64,000 nucleotides of DNA from Methanolobus sediminis (GTDB lineage: Archaea; Halobacteriota; Methanosarcinia; Methanosarcinales; Methanosarcinaceae), in contig NZ_CP133592.1 of assembly GCF_031312595.1 (NCBI RefSeq), positions 806,001-870,000 of the forward strand, given 5' to 3'. The position numbers and the translations under genes were made by a program. Below the pieces are notes generated by a model. The model worked only from the letters and a program-made list of their open reading frames with translations, did not search any database and was not told the origin of the DNA. Below are positions 25,786 through 35,297 of this stretch, one piece after another. The stretch's first letter is position 1; each line of letters opens with the position of its first letter.

Positions 25786-28674
25786 ATGGAACAGGATTAT
25801 GATCCACATAGAATAGAAGACAAATGGCAAAGCCGTTGGAATGAAAGCAGGATATTCGAGCCAGAACCTGATGAAAGAGAGAAATTCTTTATCACTATCC
25901 CTTACCCATACTTAAACGGCAATTTACACGCCGGGCACACAAGAACATTCACCATAGGTGACGTTATTGCCAGGCACAAAAGAATGCTTGGTTACAACGT
26001 GCTTTATCCAATGGGATTCCACGTTACTGGAACACCTATTGTAGGTCTTGCTGAACTTATTGCGAACAAAGACCCGCAGACAATGGATGTTTACTCACGC
26101 CTGCATGGGATTCCTGATGATATCCTTGAAACGCTAACAACACCTGAAAGCATAGTTGACTATTTCAAGGTAGAAGCTGAAAAAGCAATGCGTGCAATTG
26201 GTTACTCTATTGACTGGAGACGCAAGTTCACAACAACAGACCCTACTTACAAAAAGTTCATCGAATGGCAGTTCAATCTTCTTCATGACAAAGGGCTGAT
26301 CGTCAAAGGAGCACACCCTGTTAAATGGTGCCCTAACGACAACAATCCAGTCGAAGACCACGATATCCTTCATGGGGAAGAAGCCACAATTGTTGACTTT
26401 ACACTTGTAAAATTCACTTATGACGGCATGGTACTTCCATGCGCCACTCTCAGGCCTGAAACCATTTTCGGTGTTACAAATCTCTGGATCAACCCTGATA
26501 TAGAACACGCAAAGATCAAGGTTACCAAAGATGGACGCGAAGAGATATGGGTAGTCAGCCAGGAAGCATATCATAAACTCACTTTTACAGACAGGACAGT
26601 TGAATTCATAGAGAATGTCCCTGGAAAAGAGCTTGTGGGTCTCAAAGTAAAGAACCCGCTTTCAGGAAATGAGGTCATCACACTCCCGGCTTCATTTGTC
26701 AAACCAGGAAACGGCAGTGGTATTGTCATGAGTGTGCCTGCACATGCACCTTATGATTATCTTGCACTCAAAGATCTTTACGACAAAGACCTTTCTGAAT
26801 ACGGAATTACAGAAGACCTGAAAGAGATAAAACTAATATCACTTATCCAGGCCAAGGAATTCGGGGAATATCCGGCAGTTGAAGCTGTTGAACAGCTTGG
26901 TGTTAAAGACCAGAACGATCCGAAAGCCGAGGAAGCAACAAAAATGGTTTACCGCCGTGAGTTCCATGGTGGTGTCCTGAAAGAGAACACCGGTAAATAT
27001 GCAGGTGTTGCTGTTTCCAAGATAAAGGACATTCTTACACGTGACCTGATCGATGAAGGCATCGGAGAAGTGTTCTATGAATTCAGTGAACCTGTAGTAT
27101 GCCGCTGCGGTACAAAATGTGTAGTGAATATGGTAAAAGGACAATGGTTCCTCAATTATTCAGACCCGCAGTGGAAAGCAAAGGTCTACAAATGTATTGA
27201 GAATATGGAGATCATCCCTGAAGAGATCAGGGTCGAGTTCAACAACAAAGTAGACTGGCTCAAGGATAAGGCATGTGCCAGAAAGAAAGGTCTTGGAACA
27301 AAACTTCCATTTGACACAAACTGGCTTATTGAGTCACTTGGTGATTCTACAATCTACATGTCATATTATATTACTAACAAATTCTTTGCGCAGGGCGTTG
27401 ATGTCGAGCAACTAAAGCCTTCACTCTTTGATTATGTGCTTCTTGGAAAAGGTTCAGTCCAGCAGACAGCCATTGACACCGGACTTTCAGAGCAGCTCAT
27501 TGCTAACATCAAATCTGACTTTGATTACTGGTACCCTGTTGACCTGAGATCCTCAGGAAAGGATCTTGTACCAAATCACCTGTTGTTCTTCCTTTTCCAC
27601 CATGTTGCGATATTCGAGGAGGATAAATGGCCACGCTGCCTTGCAGTCAATGGATTCGTATCCCTTGAAGGCCAGAAGATGAGCAAATCCAAGGGACCTA
27701 TACTTACCCTAATGGAAGCTGTTGGAACCTATGGAGCAGACATCTCCCGTATGTATATCCTGTCAAGTGCCGAACAGACACAGGATGCGGACTGGAGAAA
27801 TGTAGGCGTTGAAAGTGCAAAGAAACAGGTTGAAAGATTCTACAAACTTGCAATGGAAATAATTGATTCCGGTGCTACATCAGGAATTGATGATGAACTG
27901 AAGCTTATCGACCGCTGGATGCTCAGCAGACTACAGCAGTGTGTCAGGGAAACAAACAATGATATGACATCCATCAGGACAAGGAGCGCACTCCAGAATG
28001 CATTCTTCCTGCTCTACAACGATATAAAATGGTACCAGAGAAGAGGTGGAAGTACACTGCTTTACGATGTTCTTGATACATGGGTGCGCCTAATGGCTCC
28101 GTTTACACCGCATATCTGTGAAGAGCTCTGGAGTGCAATGGGTCACGGTGAAGGAGACTTCGTATCCCAGGCGGCATATCCTATATTCTGCCCAAGGTTC
28201 ATTGATAACGATGCAGAACTTGCCGAAGAACTCATGTGCAGCACACTTTCAGATATTGAAGAGATCATCAAGGTCACAAAGATAACACCAAAGATGGTAG
28301 CTCTTTACACCGCACCTGAGTGGAAGATCAAAGCATTCAAGATGGCTCTTGAGATGAAGAATGAAGGAGACCTTAATCCTGGAAAGCTTATCAAAACATT
28401 GATGGCAGATCCTGAAAACCGCAAGTACGGCAAAGACATACCAAAATATGTCCAGAAGCTTGTACCTGACCTGAGCAGCATGAAGACCGAAAGATTTGAG
28501 ATGCTGTTGGGAATGAGTCTTGATGAGATGACAATACTCAAAGAGAACATCGGTTGCCTTGCAAACGAGATCGGTTGTACCATACAGGTATACAATGCCG
28601 ATGAGCCGGAGTATGACCCGGAGAATAAATCCAAGTTTGCAGCACCACTCAGACCTGCAATATATCTTGAATAA
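25786..28674 (+). CDS. leuS: leucyl-tRNA synthetase
   Basis: This 962-residue class I enzyme charges tRNA-Leu. It has the HIGH-type motif HAGH in PYLNGNLHAGHTRTFT, the archaeal/eukaryotic-type CP1 editing domain (about residues 180-480, with the TLRPETIFGVTNLWINPD signature), and the KMSKS loop in LEGQKMSKSKGPI. The C-terminal domain is the long archaeal form. I chose the ATG at 25786, six bases after AGGTG, over an in-frame GTG three codons earlier. The gene is monocistronic, with a clear terminator downstream. Confidence 0.96.
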   Translation: MEQDYDPHRIEDKWQSRWNESRIFEPEPDEREKFFITIPYPYLNGNLHAGHTRTFTIGDVIARHKRMLGYNVLYPMGFHVTGTPIVGLAELIANKDPQTMDVYSRLHGIPDDILETLTTPESIVDYFKVEAEKAMRAIGYSIDWRRKFTTTDPTYKKFIEWQFNLLHDKGLIVKGAHPVKWCPNDNNPVEDHDILHGEEATIVDFTLVKFTYDGMVLPCATLRPETIFGVTNLWINPDIEHAKIKVTKDGREEIWVVSQEAYHKLTFTDRTVEFIENVPGKELVGLKVKNPLSGNEVITLPASFVKPGNGSGIVMSVPAHAPYDYLALKDLYDKDLSEYGITEDLKEIKLISLIQAKEFGEYPAVEAVEQLGVKDQNDPKAEEATKMVYRREFHGGVLKENTGKYAGVAVSKIKDILTRDLIDEGIGEVFYEFSEPVVCRCGTKCVVNMVKGQWFLNYSDPQWKAKVYKCIENMEIIPEEIRVEFNNKVDWLKDKACARKKGLGTKLPFDTNWLIESLGDSTIYMSYYITNKFFAQGVDVEQLKPSLFDYVLLGKGSVQQTAIDTGLSEQLIANIKSDFDYWYPVDLRSSGKDLVPNHLLFFLFHHVAIFEEDKWPRCLAVNGFVSLEGQKMSKSKGPILTLMEAVGTYGADISRMYILSSAEQTQDADWRNVGVESAKKQVERFYKLAMEIIDSGATSGIDDELKLIDRWMLSRLQQCVRETNNDMTSIRTRSALQNAFFLLYNDIKWYQRRGGSTLLYDVLDTWVRLMAPFTPHICEELWSAMGHGEGDFVSQAAYPIFCPRFIDNDAELAEELMCSTLSDIEEIIKVTKITPKMVALYTAPEWKIKAFKMALEMKNEGDLNPGKLIKTLMADPENRKYGKDIPKYVQKLVPDLSSMKTERFEMLLGMSLDEMTILKENIGCLANEIGCTIQVYNADEPEYDPENKSKFAAPLRPAIYLE

Positions 28675-28716
28675 AACACTGGTTTTTAACTGGTGTTTTT
28701 CACTTTTCTTTTTTTG
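28673..28716 (+). terminator. strong hairpin plus T-tract after leuS
   Basis: AAAACACTGGTT-TTT-AACTGGTGTTTTT gives a 12-bp stem with two G-U pairs and a three-base loop, starting at the leuS stop codon, followed by CACTTTTCTTTTTTT. Confidence 0.65.
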
Positions 28717-28805
28717 CAATTCTTATTCTATGTTGCCATAAAGGTAAAAAGATAGATAAATATAAATTTGAAGCCAATAAAATAGAACTAATTATTGTGC
28801 ATCAA

Positions 28806-30497
28806 ATGAACGAGAGAGATCTGACCCCAGATGAAAGCAATAAAATCAAAGTAAGGCTTGCAGCCAGAACATTACTTGTTTTCATAACACTCTGTTTCCT
28901 GCTGGTTACATGTGCTGGTGCTAATTCTACCATGGAACTCAAAGTAGGGGTTTATCCGAATGAGCCGCTAATATCACAGGATCAGAACGGAACAGCCATC
29001 GGGCTTTATGCAGAGATACTGGAAAGTGTGGCCTCAAAAGAAGGCTGGGACTTAAATTATGTCCCTGGTACGCTCGAACAATGTTATCAAATGCTTGATA
29101 ATGATAGTATAGATATCATTCCTGCAGTTCCTTACATTCAAACAGAGCAACATTATATTTTGACATCAGAAGCTCCATACACAGACTGGGGAATAGTTTA
29201 TACATACAAGGGTTCAGGAATCAGTTCCATGAATGACCTTAGCGGAAAGAGAATAGCCCATGTGAATGACATATTCTATGAAAACTTCAATGCAAGCCCG
29301 GGAAACTCGAACATAAGTTATTCATTCATAAGTGCCGGCAGCTATATTGAGATATTCGAACTTCTTGAAAACAAAGAGACTGATGCAGGAATAGTATCAA
29401 GATCATATGGAGAGGTTTACGAAAATCAATTTGATCTTGAAAAGATACCGTTTGTAATATCCCCTACTGACATGGTTTTTGCATTATCGGAGAACACTGA
29501 CCCCGAAATTGCGAAGCAGATAGATGCAGATATAGCCCTGATGATTAGGGAAAACGGGACTATCCACTATATGCAGGAGAATATTGATACAAGTAAAAAT
29601 GAAGAAAGTCTTTCTACATGGGAAAGTCCTTCATGGCTTAAGTTCTCGGTTGGAATTGGCGGTGGCCTTCTTCTGATTTTTGTCATCTTGAGTATTACTC
29701 TCAAAAATAAAGTTGAAGAGAAAACATATGAACTAAATTCAAAGAACAGAGAACTTGAAGTTGAGATTAGAGAGAGGAAGATTGTAGAGGAAAAATTGAA
29801 GCAATACTCTCTTGAGCTGAAGGATTCAAATGAACTGAAGGATCTTTTTACAGACATACTTAGGCATGATCTCATAAACCCTGCAACTGTTATCAAAGGT
29901 TATGTAGAATTCCTTATTGAAGTTGAAAATGAACCCCGAAAAAAAGAGGCAATGGAAGCTATTGAAAGGAATAACAACAAGCTTATAGAACTCATAGAGA
30001 ATGCAGCACATCTGGCCAAACTTGATAACATGGATGATATGACGTTTGAGACTCTGGATTTGAAAGAGATAATAGAAGAAGTAATAAATCATCTCATGCC
30101 AAAGTTTGAAGAAAAAAATATGACTATAAATTTCAATCCATCAGGCAATTATCCTGCAGATGTGAATACAACAATAGAAGATGTTTTTTCTAATCTGATA
30201 AGCAACGCCATCAAATATAGCCCATCTGGAACCAGTATCAATATCGATATCAAAGATATTGATGACACTTGGGAGATAACTATCTCTGATGAAGGAGAGG
30301 GAATTCCTGATAAAGATAAGCCATTTGTTTTTGACCGCTTTAAAAGAGTACATAAGGTCAACATAAAAGGAACAGGTCTTGGCCTTGCTATTGTCAAGCG
30401 TATAGTTGACCTTCATGAAGGATCAGTTGAAGTCTTTGACAGAACTGACAGAGAGGGAACAACGTTTAAAGTAACGTTGCAAAAAACAAAAGTATGA
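28806..30497 (+). CDS. sensor histidine kinase with periplasmic solute-binding domain
   Basis: This 563-residue protein has an N-terminal membrane segment (about residues 19-40), an extracellular bacterial SBP3-type domain (about 45-265, starting LKVGVYPNEPLISQDQNGTAIGLYAEIL), a second membrane helix (about 280-300), a coiled coil, and a kinase core. The core has the H-box LRHDLINPATVIKGYVE, the N-box NLISNAIKYSPSG, and G-boxes DEGEGIPD and GTGLGLAIVKRI. It probably senses a small solute such as an amino acid or sugar derivative. No response regulator is adjacent, as is common in methanogens. The start may be the ATG at 28806 or a GTG three codons before; neither has a clear ribosome-binding site. 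Confidence 0.88.
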   Translation: MNERDLTPDESNKIKVRLAARTLLVFITLCFLLVTCAGANSTMELKVGVYPNEPLISQDQNGTAIGLYAEILESVASKEGWDLNYVPGTLEQCYQMLDNDSIDIIPAVPYIQTEQHYILTSEAPYTDWGIVYTYKGSGISSMNDLSGKRIAHVNDIFYENFNASPGNSNISYSFISAGSYIEIFELLENKETDAGIVSRSYGEVYENQFDLEKIPFVISPTDMVFALSENTDPEIAKQIDADIALMIRENGTIHYMQENIDTSKNEESLSTWESPSWLKFSVGIGGGLLLIFVILSITLKNKVEEKTYELNSKNRELEVEIRERKIVEEKLKQYSLELKDSNELKDLFTDILRHDLINPATVIKGYVEFLIEVENEPRKKEAMEAIERNNNKLIELIENAAHLAKLDNMDDMTFETLDLKEIIEEVINHLMPKFEEKNMTINFNPSGNYPADVNTTIEDVFSNLISNAIKYSPSGTSINIDIKDIDDTWEITISDEGEGIPDKDKPFVFDRFKRVHKVNIKGTGLGLAIVKRIVDLHEGSVEVFDRTDREGTTFKVTLQKTKV

Positions 30498-30521
30498 AAT
30501 TACAAATATCTGCTTCTTTTT

Positions 30522-31331
30522 CTAATAAAGGTCAGTCCTACGGTCATCAAGTACTGGTATTTCATCTCTTGTTTTAATCGTTCTTTCAAGATCAACTGTG
30601 CCTGAGATTACTGATTCATCATCTCCAGCTTCTTCCATTATATCACCTAGTTGATCCACGATTATAGAACCTCCAAAGAATAACGAGTCTGAACCTTCAC
30701 CTACTCTATTACATGCGATGTGAGGAATCTGGTTCTCAATAGCCCTTGCAATTGCAAGTGAACGCCATATATGCCCTCTTGGAATTGGGAACTCGGCTAT
30801 TGTTACAAGAATATCAGATCCCAATAAAGTAAGTTTTCTGGAAACTTCCGGAAAACGTATCTCATAGCAAATCTGAAGACCAATTGTTAATTTCCTTCTT
30901 GGAAGCCTGACAGGGTAAATCGAATATCCAGCTGAAAAATACTGTTTTTCCCGTTTGAAAGGATGTGTCTTTCGATAAGTACCTGCAACATGTCCGTCTT
31001 CTACACAAACTCCCAGATTGTAATATTCTAATTCCGTATAGGATGTATTTTTTTCCTTTTTTTCAATAATAGAAAATACCATTACACATTCATGTGCCTT
31101 TGAAAAAGCACACATTTCCCTGATTGTTTCCCCATTTTCATATTCAGCCGCATTTTCAATATTGTCATAACAGAAACCTGTGGAAAAAACTTCAGGAAAT
31201 ACCAGAAGTTCCGCACCTGCAGAAACAGCATATTTTGCCATAGCTAATGCTTTTTGAATATTAAGCTGCTTATTGCAATCTATTATGCTCATCTGAATAC
31301 AGGCCACTTTAATGCTGCTTTTTCCAGACAT
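30522..31331 (-). CDS. carbon-nitrogen hydrolase (nitrilase superfamily)
   Basis: This 269-residue protein carries the nitrilase-superfamily Glu-Lys-Cys triad: Glu in LLVFPEVFSTGF, Lys in AGTYRKTHPF and Cys in GLQICYEIRFPE. Such enzymes hydrolyse amides or nitriles, and the short archaeal form is closest in outline to omega-amidase or N-carbamoylputrescine-type hydrolases. The substrate cannot be named. I chose the ATG at 31331, nine bases after GGAG, because it places the conserved IKVACIQM strand right at the start. It follows the TrmO-like gene by 58 bp on the same strand. Confidence 0.88.
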   Translation of the reverse strand: MSGKSSIKVACIQMSIIDCNKQLNIQKALAMAKYAVSAGAELLVFPEVFSTGFCYDNIENAAEYENGETIREMCAFSKAHECVMVFSIIEKKEKNTSYTELEYYNLGVCVEDGHVAGTYRKTHPFKREKQYFSAGYSIYPVRLPRRKLTIGLQICYEIRFPEVSRKLTLLGSDILVTIAEFPIPRGHIWRSLAIARAIENQIPHIACNRVGEGSDSLFFGGSIIVDQLGDIMEEAGDDESVISGTVDLERTIKTRDEIPVLDDRRTDLY

Positions 31332-31389
31332 AGATAATATCTCCTTGGTCATATTACCGGCAAATAAGAGAAGCTTTTCTGAAAATATC

Positions 31390-31791
31390 TCATTCAGAGA
31401 TATAGGGTTTGATATCAAGAACCGGAGTACCGTTTATTGCATCAAGCCCTTTTACGTGAAGGACATTATTTTCCACTTTAAGAAGGTCTACAACAGTAAC
31501 ACCAATTCCATTTGGCCTTCTTGGGCTTCTTGAAGCAAATACACCGGCCACTTTCCCATCATATCTGCGTTTCTGTATCATGGAAAAACCTTCTGAAAGG
31601 TGGAAATAGAAGAAGACCTGTATTTTATTGAAGTCTGTAATATTATCCAATCCTTCAGCATATTCACTTTTTAGAACTATCAGGGATTCAGTATCCTTTT
31701 TTTCTCTTGCGGAAGCAGGGTTGGAGATACTATTAGTTACAAATCCAATTGGATGCATTACAATAGAAATATCATTGTTATTTTCAGACAT
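31390..31791 (-). CDS. TrmO/TsaA-family tRNA methyltransferase
   Basis: This 133-residue protein belongs to the TsaA/UPF0066 family (PF01980): HPIGFVTNS near the N-terminus, a beta-barrel core with VFFYFHLSEGF, and the signature VFASRSPRRPNGIGVTVVDLL. Escherichia coli TrmO uses SAM to N6-methylate t6A37 in tRNA-Thr; archaeal single-domain members are presumed to act on tRNA similarly. It is shorter than TrmO because it lacks the C-terminal domain. The ATG at 31791 is preferred to a GTG three codons upstream. It lies 48 bp after the next gene on the same strand, so the three may form one operon with the nitrilase-like gene. Confidence 0.88.
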   Translation of the reverse strand: MSENNNDISIVMHPIGFVTNSISNPASAREKKDTESLIVLKSEYAEGLDNITDFNKIQVFFYFHLSEGFSMIQKRRYDGKVAGVFASRSPRRPNGIGVTVVDLLKVENNVLHVKGLDAINGTPVLDIKPYISE

Positions 31792-31839
31792 GGATATCAC
31801 ATACCATAACAGTGACTATTCTTACTGGAAATTGAATAA

Positions 31840-32451
31840 TCAACTAAAATCCTCTAATGAAGTAGACTTCGTTTTGGGAATCAGCCCAGTGAGGTCAACA
31901 GAGTTTCTGAGAATCTTAAGAAGTATGCAATTTGAATTCTTGAGAATGCCTTCATTTATTTTTTCCAGCTCGTAGGCCGGTTCTGTGGAACTAATCTTCA
32001 GCTTGGTTATCCCGGCTGCATATTCTTTAGGACTCTTTTCCGCAGGTTTTAGAACACAATCGGATGAAGCAAGATAATCGGCCAGGCTTTTTGGACCAAT
32101 ACCCATACGTGCAAATTCTTCCTTAAAAACCGGCCTTTCAACCGTCTTTGAAAGCACATAGGCTGCCACCGGAACCATGTAAGCTGAATCCACAGACCTT
32201 ATATGTTCAGCTATAAGAGAATATATATCTTCAGTATCTACATGCTCTGTTTCTACAAGACTGTAGACTTTTGAAGGTGGGATCTCAACTTCATTCAGCT
32301 TTCTCAGGTCCTTAAGAGCACGCAGGTAACCTGTCATTACAAGGCGATGTTCATCAACACCTTTGTCCTTAAGTTCCCTTGTGACACCGCTAATAGAAAG
32401 CTGCCGGCCTTTCAGGATATCGTTTATGAGTAAATAGATGCTATCGGACAT
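31840..32451 (-). CDS. conserved hypothetical archaeal protein
   Basis: This 203-residue protein (from the ATG at 32451) is soluble and mostly helical, with SDSIYLLINDILKGRQLSIS at the N-terminus and a helix-turn-helix-like region about residues 18-60 (ISGVTRELKDKGVDEHRLVMTGYLR). A second helical domain spans about 85-150. I recognise no named family. A winged-helix or protein-interaction role is possible. An upstream TTG would add 18 residues, but the ATG looks more natural. It is the first gene of the unit running into the TrmO-like and nitrilase-like genes. Confidence 0.6.
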   Translation of the reverse strand: MSDSIYLLINDILKGRQLSISGVTRELKDKGVDEHRLVMTGYLRALKDLRKLNEVEIPPSKVYSLVETEHVDTEDIYSLIAEHIRSVDSAYMVPVAAYVLSKTVERPVFKEEFARMGIGPKSLADYLASSDCVLKPAEKSPKEYAAGITKLKISSTEPAYELEKINEGILKNSNCILLKILRNSVDLTGLIPKTKSTSLEDFS

Positions 32452-33073
32452 AATGACTGTATCATAATTGATAACAAACCTGATATATTTGCCGGTCTCT
32501 TCCAAAGATAATTAAGCAGAAAATAGGTACCTTTAATAAGAATAATGACGTTATTAGAGTCCCTGTGATGAGGAAGTAAATAGATAGTTATACGGCAGCA
32601 GTATATGCGGCTTTTATCGACATGAAAAGACGGTTATCTCCTGTAATCTGTATGTAACAGTACATAAGAGATATTTCAATGTTCCTATTCAATTAACAGG
32701 AATATATGAGATTTTACCGGGCTTTTGAAAGCCATTAATACAACGAATCATACAATTATGGTGCAGGAAATGCTGAATAGAACATTATTTCATCATTTAT
32801 GTATATTTCGGAGGATAGTGGATTTGAACCAATGCACTTCTCGAAAATAGAAAAGAACATGTTCGAAAGAAGCCTTCATTAAAATTGAACGGTTGAAAGA
32901 CCAGTATCTATCTTAGAACATTATGAAATCACAACACATTTATTAAGTTTAACCTCCATATGATAGGTACTAAAAATAGACAACATATAGGCAATATTTT
33001 TCGCATTCCAAGGCTTTATGTGCCATAATGTGTCTGTTTTGTACCTGGTCCGTTGGCTATACGGGGTAATTAG
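32452..33073. other. intergenic region of about 620 bp with a tRNA-like 3' end
   Basis: No protein gene is supported. On the minus strand, 32810-32835 reads like the T-arm and acceptor 3' strand of a tRNA (ATTGG-TTCAAAT-CCACT-ATCCTCCG), but no matching 5' half lies within 120 bp, so it is at most a remnant. The rest is AT-rich and holds the promoters of the flanking genes. Confidence 0.35.
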
Positions 33074-33589
33074 ATGAGTAAACGAACAAGAATTATCAAT
33101 GATCCTTCTGAACTCGTACCTCTACTTCAGGTTTTTGGATCCCAGAGACACAAAAAAGTATTTGATGCACTTCTGAACCTTTGGATGACAAAGGAAGATC
33201 TTGAAGATCTTTTAGGAACAGATGTAACAAAAAGTATTAACATACTCAAAAAAAGCGGTCTGATAGAAAGTCAGTGGCACATGCCGGAACCTGGGAAGAC
33301 ACCTGAGAAAGAGTATCGTACATCTTATTCTAAAGTCCAGACAAATTTCCAGTGTTCTTTTGAGGATATGAGCGACATCATTATGCTTACTTTTATGCCA
33401 TATGAAGAAGTAAAGGATGCCATTGAAGAACTTGAACAACTGGTAGAACAGGGTAATGACTCTATGAGCAGTCTTACCAGAGCGATGAATAAAAGTCCTT
33501 TGTATATTCGCGCTGTTGCCCGCAGATCTGATAAGCTTTCCGTTATGGGACAGAGGCTCAAGGTACTTCTGAGCGGAGAGACAGAATGA
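33074..33589 (+). CDS. winged-helix (ArsR-like) regulatory protein
   Basis: This 171-residue protein contains a helix-turn-helix/winged-helix region at about residues 10-65 (LLQVFGSQRHKKVFDALLN, then WMTKEDLEDLLG and SINILKKSGLIESQW), followed by a helical C-terminal part. The layout resembles ArsR-type archaeal regulators. The regulated genes are not evident, although it overlaps by 4 bp (ATGA) the next regulator gene and must be co-expressed with it. The ATG follows an AT-rich leader with ACGGGGTAATTAG upstream. Confidence 0.75.
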   Translation: MSKRTRIINDPSELVPLLQVFGSQRHKKVFDALLNLWMTKEDLEDLLGTDVTKSINILKKSGLIESQWHMPEPGKTPEKEYRTSYSKVQTNFQCSFEDMSDIIMLTFMPYEEVKDAIEELEQLVEQGNDSMSSLTRAMNKSPLYIRAVARRSDKLSVMGQRLKVLLSGETE

Positions 33590-34374
33590 TAGAACTCCTT
33601 CATAGTAAGAGCGGAATTACTAAATTTCAGATCCTGATAGAAGTAGCTGCACACCAGCCTAATGTAAGACAAAAAGAAATTGCTGAAAAAATTGGGGTTA
33701 CACCCCAGGCAGTTTCTGAATACATCAAAGAACTGGTTGCAGAGGGCCTTATCTATTCCGAAGGAAGGGTTCGCTACAGAATCACAAAGCAAGGTGTTGA
33801 ATGGGTACTTGAAAATGCGGCAGACATGAAGCGGTATGCCCGCTACGTGATGAGCGATATCATAAGCCATGTATCTACCTGGACTGCAATTGCAAGGGAA
33901 GATCTTGAGGAAGGTAAGGAAGTCTACCTGAAAATGGAAAGTGGCCTGCTCTATGTAAGCACCACTGATGTGACAAATGCAACCGGAACAACAATTTCCG
34001 CTGCAAAGCAGGGTGAGGATGTAGGTGTTACGGACCTGATGGGACTTATTGACCTTGAGAATGCCAGCATAACTGTTTGCAGGATTCCCAGAGTTGAAAG
34101 AGGCGGTTCACGTAATGTCGATGTTGAGAGACTCAGGGCACTTGCTAAGTCAAAAGCATATATTGCCACAATTGGTGTGGAATCCCTGATAGCTCTCAGA
34201 AGAATAGACATGGAACCACATGTGATGTTCGGTGCAAAGGAATCTGTAATCGAAGCAGCATATCACGGTCTTTCATCACTTGTACTTGCCATTGACGAAG
34301 AAGTTCCAACCATACTCAGCAGACTTGAGACTGAGAATCTGGAATACGAGCTTGTTGATCTCAGCATACAATAA
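33586..34374 (+). CDS. MarR-like winged-helix regulator with C-terminal ligand-type domain
   Basis: This 262-residue protein starts with a winged helix (ITKFQILIEVAAHQPNVRQK, then EIAEKIGVTPQAVSEYIKELVAEGLI), a clear recognition-helix pattern. Residues about 95-262 form an alpha/beta domain (VYLKMESGLLYVS, ITVCRIPRVERGG, YIATIGVESLIALRR) that recurs in methanogen regulators and may bind a ligand. Its ATGA overlap with the preceding winged-helix gene implies translational coupling and perhaps a heteromeric regulator. It is 15 bp upstream of the phosphoesterase gene. Confidence 0.8.
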   Translation: MIELLHSKSGITKFQILIEVAAHQPNVRQKEIAEKIGVTPQAVSEYIKELVAEGLIYSEGRVRYRITKQGVEWVLENAADMKRYARYVMSDIISHVSTWTAIAREDLEEGKEVYLKMESGLLYVSTTDVTNATGTTISAAKQGEDVGVTDLMGLIDLENASITVCRIPRVERGGSRNVDVERLRALAKSKAYIATIGVESLIALRRIDMEPHVMFGAKESVIEAAYHGLSSLVLAIDEEVPTILSRLETENLEYELVDLSIQ

Positions 34375-34389
34375 TCAAATCGAGGAAAC

Positions 34390-34923
34390 ATGAAAATCAT
34401 TATCATATCAGATACACATTTAAGTAGTGATACTGTTCCTGCTTACCTGTCCGAACTTTTTGACAACTATGAAATGATCATTCATGCAGGAGATTTTGAC
34501 ACTCTTCCTTTTTACAGGGCACTTGAAGCTACAGGAAAGCTGAAAGCTGTTCACGGCAACTCAGATGAACCTGCTGTAAAGGAGATCCTTCCGGAGAAGC
34601 TTGTGTTTGAAGTTGAAGGAGTTAAGATAGGAGTGATTCACGAAGCATCACTTTCTATTGTTGATACTACAGCAACAAGATACATGGCCCTTGAAATGGG
34701 AGTTGATGTTCTTATATTCGGACACCTTCACAGACCAATTATAGAAAAAAGTGATGTGATTCTGATATGTCCAGGGTCACCAACAAAACCACGTATGTCA
34801 GATCCATGTGCAGTTGAACTGGAAATCAAGGACGGGGCTGTGACAACAAACATTATTCCTATAACCGGACAATCCTGCAGCTATATTGAGTTTTCCCGTA
34901 AGCTTGGGGAAAATGATAATTAA
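34390..34923 (+). CDS. YfcE/MJ0936-type metallophosphoesterase
   Basis: This 177-residue protein has the calcineurin-like metal motifs in order: IIISDTHLS (DxH), IIHAGDFD (GD), VHGNSDEP (GNxD), GVIHEAS and IFGHLHRP (GHxH). Small archaeal members such as MJ0936 hydrolyse phosphodiesters with Ni2+ or Mn2+. The usual HG of the fourth motif is HE here, a change worth noting because this His contributes to the metal site while the following residue is variable. The physiological substrate is unknown. It is the third gene of a plus-strand unit with the two regulators. Confidence 0.9.
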   Translation: MKIIIISDTHLSSDTVPAYLSELFDNYEMIIHAGDFDTLPFYRALEATGKLKAVHGNSDEPAVKEILPEKLVFEVEGVKIGVIHEASLSIVDTTATRYMALEMGVDVLIFGHLHRPIIEKSDVILICPGSPTKPRMSDPCAVELEIKDGAVTTNIIPITGQSCSYIEFSRKLGENDN

Positions 34924-34930
34924 TTTTCTT

Positions 34931-35164
34931 TTATAACTGACCGTTTACAGTTTCGGTTTTAAACATTACACCGCTGCCCTGTAATGTCATCTGGATCTTG
35001 TCGGTAAAACGAAGTATATCATCCAGATTTACATTATCGCCCCAATCATAGACATAATCAAAATTTCCCTGAACAGCCTTGAATCCAAGGGACATAAGAC
35101 TCCTGTCCACTTCTGAAGGCAGAGCACCGTTACTGTTGAACCAGAGTACTAAATAAGTCTTCAT
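34931..35164 (-). CDS. small conserved hypothetical protein (77 aa)
   Basis: The protein starts MKTYLVLWFNSNGALPSEVD and shows an alternating beta/alpha pattern typical of a small ferredoxin-like fold (strand 1-9, helix 17-29, strand 31-43, helix 50-61, strand 66-74). No family is recognised. I prefer the ATG at 35164 over a GTG three codons upstream. It stands alone, convergent with the phosphoesterase gene. The fold guess comes from the hydrophobic pattern only. Confidence 0.6.
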   Translation of the reverse strand: MKTYLVLWFNSNGALPSEVDRSLMSLGFKAVQGNFDYVYDWGDNVNLDDILRFTDKIQMTLQGSGVMFKTETVNGQL

Positions 35165-35297
35165 AACACCCACTATTTAATCAATGCTAATGTTACTTAT
35201 GGGGGTTTTGGTTGAAACTACCCAAAAACTCTCAAGTAATCAATAAACACCAATTACCCCAAAAAATGGATAATCAGGGATTTATACCCCGATAATT

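Noticed and set aside
32810-32940. Intact tRNA gene on the minus strand
   Set aside because: Only a T-arm-like and acceptor-like 3' part is seen; no acceptor 5' strand, D-arm or anticodon arm could be found, and the T-stem has a mismatch.
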